From positions 85,590 through 149,589 of the forward strand of contig ML014142.1 in NCBI GenBank assembly GCA_003615045.1: DNA of 64,000 nucleotides. Direction: 5' to 3'. This DNA comes from Caulochytrium protostelioides (lineage: Eukaryota; Chytridiomycota; Caulochytriomycetes; Caulochytriales; Caulochytriaceae). This document shows positions 42,359 through 50,500 of this stretch, piece by piece. The position numbers and the translations under genes are program-made. The notes below the pieces were generated by a model that was not told where the DNA came from, did no database searches, and saw nothing but the letters and a program-made list of their open reading frames with translations. The first letter of the stretch is position 1. Every line of letters begins with the position of its first letter.

Positions 42359-42992
42359 GAGACCGAATCGATCCCGCTGTCGTCAAAGAATGAGGCAGCG
42401 ATCGGAGGGGGCTCGAGTCGAGGTCGGCAAGCATCGACTCGGCGGCTTGGCGCAACGCGCTGCTTGGAGTCCAGCAGGCGTCGCTGAGCGTGTGTGACAA
42501 GCAGTCCTAGGAGCGACTGCCGACCTAGCGTCGCGCTGGTGGCATGCGTCATCGGAGCGCTGTTGAAGACGCCTCGCGGTCTGGTTCGCATGGCACATAC
42601 CGCGGGGAAGGGGTCCGCCGTCGTGGTGCGCATCCGCTCGGACTCGAAGGCCGCGGGGTCCATGTCCGCAAGCACCGTCGGGGCGCCGAAGGGGCGTCGA
42701 GAAGGCTGGCTTCTCTCTTGCTGCTGCGACGCCACTTTCGAGCAATGTGACACTGTTGCTATACCTTTTGACCGACGGGTCAGCGATGATCCGCTTCTAT
42801 CGTGACGCGACCCCCGCTAGTCTCGTGATCGGCCACATCGCATGGTTCTGGCTGTTCCAAGCGTGTTTCTTGTCGGCCCGCGCATTTCCTGATTCCCATG
42901 CTTTGCCGCCGCATCGCCCACGCATTGCCCCCCATCGCCACCCGTCGCTATCGCTCCCGAAACTCCGACGCCTCTCCTCTCGTCCGGCCACG
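42359..42992. promoter_or_regulatory. Divergent upstream region of MCM10 and LAS1
   Basis: About 630 bases between two divergent ATGs. No supported gene. The LAS1 frame is open in the right half but without family similarity. No repeat or TATA-like element stands out. Confidence 0.4.
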
Positions 42993-44552
42993 ATGACGAC
43001 CGCGTCGCCCGGCGCGACGCCGAGTCAGGCCTACACCAAGAACCGAGCCAACTTCCGCACGCAAGCCTGGGACCGCGTGCCGGTCCCGTGGATCAACGAC
43101 GCCGAGTGGCTCTATGTGCACGACCTGCTCTTCCGCGATGCGCACGACGTCGCGGCGCGGCAGCACGCGCTGCGGCGGCTGAAGGTGTGGGCCTCCCGCA
43201 CCAAGCTGCCGCATGCGCTCCGCGCCACGGCGGAGTTTCTCGAGATCGATCTCATCGACGGCTGCGGCGGCTGGCTCCCCAGCACCCTGTCGGACTCGGC
43301 GCTGCGGCAGCTCTATGCGTTTGCCATCGTGCGGCTCGTCAACGGGTTCACGGACCTGCTGCAGCGCGGCCAGTTCGCCATGTCCGTGCGGCGCCTCGCC
43401 GCCACCATCGCCATGCCGCTCGTGTTTGTCGAAATTCGCCACGAGGCCACCCACGGCGACCTCCCGCCGCTCGCCGCGCTCCGCGAGGTCGCGCGCGACG
43501 CCCTGCTCTGGCTGAAGACGCGGTACTGGGACGCGCGCACAGCGCGCATCCACGGATATGCCCGCCTCGAGCAGCTCATGCAGCACTGGCAGCAGGCCTG
43601 CGCCACCGAGCTCCAGGTCGCCGGCAAGCACTGGTCCCACCGCTGCTGCCACGGCATCGCCGCCCGTCTGTCGCCCCAGCGGGTGCCGTTCTTTGTGCAG
43701 TCTGCCTTGCTGTCCTGCGATCGCACCGTGCTCGATGCCGCCCGCTCTCCGACAACTCCGACGTCTGCTGCAGTTCCGGCTCTAGCTGCGACAGTCTCGA
43801 CGTCAGTAACGGCAGCGGCAACAGCATCGACATCGACCTCAGCAACAGCAGCGGCATCAACATCAGTGATGTCAACCGTGACCACCACGGGCGCTCGGGC
43901 GTCCAGGCACGACGCAGGATGGCCGCGCCCGCCCAACGAAGCCGTGTGGTCGCCGGTGCTGGACGCGACGACCACGACGCAGCAGTGGCACGTACTGGCC
44001 GAGGTGATGGCGCAGCTCCAGCAGGCGGCGCGCGCGCCGCGGCCCAGCGACGGACGCGTGCTGCTCGCGTGGGCGCAGGCGCTGCTGCAGCGCCTGATTG
44101 ACCAGCACGTCGCCGGCCCGCGCCGCGCCGACGGCCTTACCGCCCGCGACCGCAAGGCCCGGCTCCGGCGCCTCGGCATGGCCCTGCTGCGCCACCGCCT
44201 GCCCGACGGCTACCGCCTGCTCCACCAGCTGCTCGCCGCGCAAATCCTCGATGCCCAGACCGCCCCGCTCGTCCACTTCCAGAAGAGCCAGCAGCGCGCG
44301 ATCCAGATTGCGACCGCCACGAAGGCCGTCGAGACCGAGGCCTGGTGGCCGTCGCTCTTTGGTCTGCCGGAAGGGCCGCCGGCGAGCGATGCGGCCGACC
44401 CGACGACGGCGCCGGCGACGCGCGACGCGGCGGCCGTGGGCCCGTCGGCGTCCGCGGTGCCTGCCGACCCGCTGCGCCACCTCGTCCTGGACGCCGAGGT
44501 CTTTGACCACCTGCCCACCGCCCTGCAGCACGGCCTCATTGCCCTGCCTTAG
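42993..44552 (+). CDS. LAS1: LAS1, HEPN endoribonuclease for ITS2 processing
   Basis: Encodes 519 residues. Las1 cuts ITS2 of pre-rRNA at C2 in complex with Grc3 polynucleotide kinase. The conserved N-terminal HEPN domain runs VPWINDAEWLYVHDLLF (about 31-47), HALRRLKVWASRTKLPHALRATAEFLEI, AFAIVRLVNGFTDLLQR, then the catalytic R-x4-H motif as RHEATH (Arg149, His154) followed by LPPLAALREVARDALLWLKTRYW. The rest is poorly conserved, with a Thr/Ser/Ala-rich stretch near 255-310 encoded by repetitive ACG/GCA codons and a helical C-terminal part. The Grc3 partner is not in the window. Start: upstream in-frame ATGs exist (for example 42786), but 42993 sits just before the conserved part and has a good context. 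Confidence 0.87.
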   Translation: MTTASPGATPSQAYTKNRANFRTQAWDRVPVPWINDAEWLYVHDLLFRDAHDVAARQHALRRLKVWASRTKLPHALRATAEFLEIDLIDGCGGWLPSTLSDSALRQLYAFAIVRLVNGFTDLLQRGQFAMSVRRLAATIAMPLVFVEIRHEATHGDLPPLAALREVARDALLWLKTRYWDARTARIHGYARLEQLMQHWQQACATELQVAGKHWSHRCCHGIAARLSPQRVPFFVQSALLSCDRTVLDAARSPTTPTSAAVPALAATVSTSVTAAATASTSTSATAAASTSVMSTVTTTGARASRHDAGWPRPPNEAVWSPVLDATTTTQQWHVLAEVMAQLQQAARAPRPSDGRVLLAWAQALLQRLIDQHVAGPRRADGLTARDRKARLRRLGMALLRHRLPDGYRLLHQLLAAQILDAQTAPLVHFQKSQQRAIQIATATKAVETEAWWPSLFGLPEGPPASDAADPTTAPATRDAAAVGPSASAVPADPLRHLVLDAEVFDHLPTALQHGLIALP

Positions 44553-44762
44553 CGCGCTCGAGCACCAACGCATGAGGGCCCCCGCGCCGATGCGCCTCAC
44601 CGCATGGAAAGAGGCGAGCCTCAGACATTCAACGCCATCGAGCGTCAGAGCCCCACGGCCCCGTGTGTGTATATATATACATCTTCATCGATGCGGATCA
44701 AGAGACCACGGAGGTGGGTCGCCGGCACTCCACCCTCCTGGGGGCGATGCTCCGGCGGCGCC
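44553..44762. other. 3' region between convergent LAS1 and PIG-U genes
   Basis: 210 bases between the stops, with GTGTGTGTATATATATAC at about 44662-44679, the most AT-rich patch nearby, probably used for 3' end formation on one or both strands. Confidence 0.45.
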
Positions 44763-46484
44763 TTACTGCCAGATCAGCTCGGCCCGCATCGAGCGCCAGC
44801 CGGGGCTGAGCCGGTCCCACTCGCGGCGCAGCATCGCATAGGTCACGTCGGTGATGAGGATGACTTGGGCGAGCGACCAGACCAGCGTGATGGCGTAGAA
44901 AAAGTTGGCGTTGCCGGCGGCCGAGTGGACCCAGAGGTCGTAGAAGAGCGGGCCGAGCAGGAGACTCGCGCCCATGGCGGCAAAGCTGAGAAAGATGTGC
45001 GAGCTGTACTGCAGGACCTCGGGGTGCATGAACAGCAAGGCGAGGTAGAGATGCGTATCGGCGAGACTAGGCATGCTTTGAAAGACGGCGGCAATCATGA
45101 GGATCAGCGTCGCGGCAAAGAAGGGCTGCCGCTGGAAGGCAAGCGTGGTGCCCGGGATAAAGACGATGCCGAGCAGCCCGAAGACCAGCAAGAAGAAGGT
45201 CCGGAACTGGTCAAAGACCTCGATGAAAAAGTACCAGAAGAGGCCCAGATTCGGGCGCAGCTCGGGCAGGGACCAGTACGCGCCGAAGGTGTTGGTGATC
45301 CAGCGCGGGTCGCCGCGGGCGATGGCGTGGGCGAGCGCCCCCTGCAGCCCGAGCCACGCGGCAAACAGCGCGAGGCGGCTCAGCACCGCCGGGGCGAGCC
45401 GCATCGTCGGCGTCGACGCGGCCATCAGGTTGATGAGGATCACGGCGCCGCAGAGCCCCGCGGGGTACATGCCGAGGTGGGCGGCGAGCGCGAGCCAGCC
45501 GAGGCTCCCGACGACGCGGACGCGGAAGGCGGCCTGCAGGCTGGCGAGCACGGCGAGGGCCGTGAAGACGGCCGTCGACCGCGACAGCAGGACCGCGGCG
45601 CCGAGGGGGTTGGCGAAGTACGCGAGGCCGTACCACTCGGGCTGGATGAGCGCCGCGCGCGGGCGCTGCGCGGGCGCGTCGGCCTCCTCGACGCCCATCC
45701 ACGCACGCACTAGGGGGCTCGCGGGCGCCGCGGGCCGGGCGCCGGGGCTCGTGGGGCTGTGGATCTCGCACGCCGCGGGTGGCGCCGTCCAGACGTCGAG
45801 CTGCGCGAACCAGACCGTCTTGGCGCGCGCGATAAGGACGACGCAGCGCGCGGCGGCGGCGTGGACAAGCAGATAGAGCAGCGGCGTGAGGGCGTCGGGC
45901 ACGGCGCGGAAGAGCGGCAGCAGCAGCGGCGGGAGGTGGACGGTGCCGGCGCTGTAGGGCGGGACGCGGTGCGCGTCGAGGAAGACGGCCTCGCGGGCGC
46001 GCGCGTAGCTCGTCATGGGCGTCACGAGCTCGATGCGCTTGCTGAGCGCCTGCGGCAGCGCTGTGCCGTAGAACAGGCCCACGTAGACCGCGGCGGCGAG
46101 CAGCCACAGCGCGCGCCGCACGGCGTGCGGCCGGTGGTCGCGGTCGATGCGTGCCACGACGTCCTCGAACGCCTCGGACGGCGGGAACAGCAGCCCAGCC
46201 GCCGGCGCCGGCGCCGGCTCCGGCCAGGCCGTCGCGTGCGCCGGCAGCGCCGACGTGTCGAGCTTGAGCGGCGGCATCGGGGATGCGCCCGCCGTCACGA
46301 CCGCGCGGACCGCCGCGTCCAGCGCGTTGCTTCGCGCCGACCCGCCGGCGCCGGCGCGGCCAGCGCTCCGTGGCGGCGCGGCATGCGGCGGGCGGGGTGC
46401 CGCCGAGGCGGCTACGGCGGTCCGCGCGGGCGACCGCGAGGGGGCGGTCTCGGACGCCGCGGACGGCGGCGGTGAATCCGCCAT
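44763..46484 (-). CDS. GAB1: PIG-U/GAB1, GPI transamidase subunit
   Basis: Encodes 573 residues. PIG-U (yeast Gab1/Cdc91) is a multi-pass ER subunit of GPI transamidase, thought to help recognise the GPI lipid. The family signature NLGLFWYFFIEVFDQFRTFF is intact near residue 415. About ten hydrophobic segments follow a disordered, Ala/Pro-rich N-terminus of some 125 residues, starting with ALWLLAAAVYVGLFYGTALP and ending in the FFYAITLVWSLAQVILITDV helix. ELVTPMTSYARAREAVFL and YSAGTVHLPPLLLPLF match the luminal PIG-U loops. A 30-residue Pro/Ala insert sits in the loop near 255. The ATG at 46484 is the first in frame. An 8-base repeat lies directly before it. Confidence 0.9.
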   Translation of the reverse strand: MADSPPPSAASETAPSRSPARTAVAASAAPRPPHAAPPRSAGRAGAGGSARSNALDAAVRAVVTAGASPMPPLKLDTSALPAHATAWPEPAPAPAAGLLFPPSEAFEDVVARIDRDHRPHAVRRALWLLAAAVYVGLFYGTALPQALSKRIELVTPMTSYARAREAVFLDAHRVPPYSAGTVHLPPLLLPLFRAVPDALTPLLYLLVHAAAARCVVLIARAKTVWFAQLDVWTAPPAACEIHSPTSPGARPAAPASPLVRAWMGVEEADAPAQRPRAALIQPEWYGLAYFANPLGAAVLLSRSTAVFTALAVLASLQAAFRVRVVGSLGWLALAAHLGMYPAGLCGAVILINLMAASTPTMRLAPAVLSRLALFAAWLGLQGALAHAIARGDPRWITNTFGAYWSLPELRPNLGLFWYFFIEVFDQFRTFFLLVFGLLGIVFIPGTTLAFQRQPFFAATLILMIAAVFQSMPSLADTHLYLALLFMHPEVLQYSSHIFLSFAAMGASLLLGPLFYDLWVHSAAGNANFFYAITLVWSLAQVILITDVTYAMLRREWDRLSPGWRSMRAELIWQ

Positions 46485-47523
46485 TGTTCGATGGCTCGAT
46501 GGCTCGATGGCGCGATGGCGCGATCACGGGCTCCAGGGTTCCAGGGCTCCACCGTCGATTCGGGACGTTCAACGAGGCGCACCAACGCCCCGGGCGCCGG
46601 GTCGCGAGAGGACCACGCGTCCGCCCATGTCGATGGGTGCCCTCGCATGGCACCCATGGGCCTGCGCCGATGGAACCGCGAGTTGGATGCGATCTGCCAT
46701 CGGCCATGGGGATGCCATGAGTATGCCGTGGCTCGTCGCGACATACAGCACGCTCGCCGCCGCGGGGCGCCATCAGCCGATCGCGCCGTGTCCCTCGGGC
46801 GGCGGCCGACGCCCCGGCGGCGCGATGGGCCGCGCAGGGACCGCACGTGGCTTAGCGATCGGTGGCTCAGCCGTGCGCGTGGCTGAGCCCGCGACCGCCA
46901 GGACGAGCCTTCACACCGGCCCGGCCGGTCCAAGCGTGCGAAGGCGGGGAGGAGCACGCTCCGTGCCGATCAGATCGCCGTTTCGCCGTCTCCATCGGAG
47001 CTCGGCCGTCGGCCATCGGCTCTTGATACCAGCCATCCACCACGTCCTTGGGTGGATCACTCGTCCTCCTCCGGTCGTGCGCCACCTGGCCACGGCCACG
47101 TCTTGGGAACCGCTACCCATCGCTGCCCTCCTTCCACCACCGCCTTCGTCACCTGTCGGCGGTGCTTGCCCTATCGCGCCTCCGCATCGGCCGAGCCGAT
47201 CCCGAGCGATCCACGGAACCCCTGAGCGCCGCGGCGTTGGTCGCATCCACCCCATGAACCGATCGCCACGTGCGCACGACGCTCGCTGATCCAGGCGACG
47301 GCGCGTCAAGAGAACGCCTGCGGGGGTGACGGCGTCTCGCACCGCAACGACCCCCGAGCGCGTCGGTCGTCCGCCCCGCGGACCGCCGGGTGCCTCTCCC
47401 ATCGCCCATCGCACCGTGAGCTCCAGTCCCTCGCAGCGATCGGTGCTCACGCCCGTCTCGTGGACACGCTTCGGGAACAGGCCTTCGGCCACGTCGCCCG
47501 CCGTCGGCGCGAGGAGCGCCGCC
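46485..47523. promoter_or_regulatory. Divergent upstream region of PIG-U and the CEP350-like gene
   Basis: About 1 kb without a supported gene, presumably holding both promoters. The octamer TGCGCCAC is at 47078-47085. A missing 5' exon of the CEP350-like gene could lie here, since its frame is open upstream of the first ATG to a GTG at 47326. Confidence 0.4.
46490..46521. repeat. 8-base tandem repeat x 4 in the PIG-U leader
   Basis: GATGGCTC twice, then GATGGCGC twice, starting six bases before the PIG-U ATG codon (minus strand), so it would lie in the mRNA leader. Confidence 0.8.
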
Positions 47524-50500
47524 ATGTTCCCGCGGGCGGGGGTCGCCCCCCGCAACACCGGCACGGCCGCGCCACCCACGGCCGCGACGGCGACGACGAC
47601 GGCGCGGTCCACGAAATCGCTGCGCCACGCTATCGACCCCGCCCGCCTCGCGCGCGCGCTCTCGCCCGGCGTCCCGGCCGCGGCCCACGCCGCCGTCTCG
47701 CCGCGCGGACTTACGGCGCCCCGGCCCGGCGGCCGCTCGGCGGCGTCCGCGACGGCGCTCGCGCCGCCACCGCTGCCGCTCCCGACGCGGCCAAGACCGT
47801 GGCCAGCCGCCGCCGCCGCCGCCGCCGCGACGGCCGATGACGATCTCGATGACACGCACGCCGCCATCGCGGCCGCAGCCGATCCGGCGCCTCCCGACGG
47901 GCGCTTCGGTATGGACGGCGGCGACGGGCCTACGCCGGCGCGCCGGCGGACGGCGGACGGCGTGCGCGCTGCGGAAGCGGTTCGCACACAGAACGCCGTG
48001 CGCGCCTTCGTGCGCGCGTCCGAGCAGACGCAGCAGGTCCGCTCGGCGCAGACGGACGCCATCCTGGCCAAGGTTGCCTACCAAGTGGCGCAGCTCGACG
48101 GCCACCGCCATGCCCTCGCATCCCCCCTGCGAGCGCCGGTACCGGCCGCTGCGGCCGCCGATCATCGCCACGTGTCTATCCACGACACCCGCCATGGCGG
48201 CGTCCGCGAGCGCTCGCCGCGGCGCGAGTCCGCGGAGCCGGCCCGCGACGCGTACCAGCGCCAGCAGATGGGGCAGCTCGAGCAGATCAAGGAAGCGACG
48301 CGCGCGCTGCAAGAACGCATCGAGCGCCTCAAGCGCGACACGCGCCGCGACCGGTCCTTCGAGGCCGCCGCCGCCGCTGCCGCCGCTGCGACGGTCGACG
48401 TCACCGCGGCGATGTCCCTCTCGCCGACGCGCCCGCCGCGGCCGCTCTCGGCGTTCGTCGGCGGCGTCACCGCGCGCCGCGCCCTGTCCCCGACGCGGCC
48501 GGGCCGCGCCGAGCGTTCGCAGGCGCCCCGCGCCCAGTCCGCAGGCGCCCGGCTAACCACCGCCGCGCCGACGGCCCGCGACCGTCACGCGGCCGCTGCC
48601 GACGCTTCGCCCCGCACGGCGGCGCCGGCCGCCACGTCGCCGCTGGTGCCGATGGTGGCGACACGCGAGCACCGCCGCTCCTCGATCGTGATGGACGACG
48701 TGCTGCGGCGGCGCGCACGCGAGGTCGAGGGCGCGCCCGCGGCGACGGCCCCGTCCCCGTCGTCGGCGCCGCTCACGGCCGCCACGCTCCGGCCCGCGCG
48801 GCCGTCCCGCACGCCGCTCCGGATCGACACGAAGCCGCAGCCGTCCGCGGCGCCCGCGACGAGTCCGCGGGTCGCGAGCGCCGCCGCCGATCTGATCCAG
48901 GCGCGCGAGGCCGTCGGCCGGCTCGGCCAGACGTCGCGGAGCGCCACGAGCCGGCGGTTCGCGGCGCCCCCCGTGGATGAGATGGCCATGTACCACGTCA
49001 TCCAACGCAAGTATGGTCGGGCCGAACCCGTCGCCGGGGCGGCCCCCGCATCGGATCGTGACCGCGACCGCAGCGGAGCCGGCGCGATGCCGGTACGGAC
49101 TCTGCGGCCCGAGGCCGATGACCGTCCATCGCGGCGCGCGGTGCCCTTTGCGCCGTCCCCGCCGCCGCCGGCGATCAACGCCGCGCTCGCGGCGCAGCTG
49201 AATGCGATTCTGGCCATCCGCCCCGACGACCTGACGCCGCGGACGCGCGTCACGGCATCGGCGGCTGCCGCGATGGACGAGGCCGCGTCGCCGCTGCCGC
49301 TCGCGCGCCGTCGGGCCGGCGCGTCGGCGCTCTCGTCGGGCAGGTCGTCCGCGCGCTCGTCCGCGCGCGTGTCGGCCGTCTCGTCGGCCGTCTCGTCGCC
49401 CACGCGTCTGGCGCCGTCGGCGTCGACGTCGCGTGGGCCTTCGCCCGAGCGGAGCGAACCCGGGCATCCTATCGTGTCGCCGTCGCCGCCATCGCCGCCA
49501 CCCCCGGCCTCTACGCCGCCATCCGCAGTGACACCCGCGGCGCTGCCGCTCTCGACGTTGACATCGACGACATCGCTGCTCGAGCAGGCGCAGGCCGTGG
49601 AGCTCGCGCTGGACGCGCAGATGGCCGCGCTCCAAGCCAAAGAGCGCACGATGGCCGAAGCGATCACGCGGCGCGTGCTGGCGAAGCAGCAGGGCATCGC
49701 GCGCCTCGCGCGGCGGCTCGAGCACGCCGAAGCGGCGCTGGCCCCGCCGCGCCCTGCCGGGCTTCCCGTCCGCCCGACAACCCCCGAAGTAGCCGTCGCG
49801 CCGCGTCGACGCATTACGAGCTCCGACCCGCGGGCCGACGCGAGCTTTGCCACGGAGCTGAGTCTGGAGTCGGTGCAGCTGTCCTTTGATGTGAATGCGA
49901 CGCTCGATCACGATGACGATCACGACGGCGACGACGGCGACGATGCGGTGGCCCGCGCCCATGCCGATGCGCTCCGGAATCACGTGCGCGCGCTGAAAGC
50001 GGCGATCGACGAGCGCCATACGATGATCAAGGCGCTGCGGCCGCTGCGCCAGCGCATGACTGAGGCGCGCCTCCAGTCCGCCATCGAGCGCATGGACCGC
50101 CACCTCGCCAAGCAGGACCGCGAAATCGAACGGCTCCACCGCGCCTCGACCTCCCGCGTCGCGTCGTCCGAGGGAACGCCATCGCGTGGCACACCATCAC
50201 GTGGCACCCCGCGGATCCGCTCGCATGACGATTTCGATGGCGCGAGCGACAGGGCCGCGGACGCCTCGATCCCACCGTTAACGCGGTCGGCCCGTGTCAG
50301 CCGCCCCTCTAGCGAGCCGCCATCTCAGACATCGCGCCGCTCGTCCGTCTCAGCCACAGCCGGAGCCGAGTCGCCATCGATGACTGCCGCGCCGTCGACG
50401 GCGGCGTCGACGCCTTCGCCGATTGTCACGGAGCGACAGCGCTCTTCCCGGTCCTCCGTGGCGGTGCCCGCGGCTGCGAGCACGACAGTTAGTATGACCG

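Noticed and set aside
48553-50139. 528-codon minus-strand frame inside the CEP350-like gene
   Set aside because: Arg/Gly-rich antisense of a low-complexity region, no family features.
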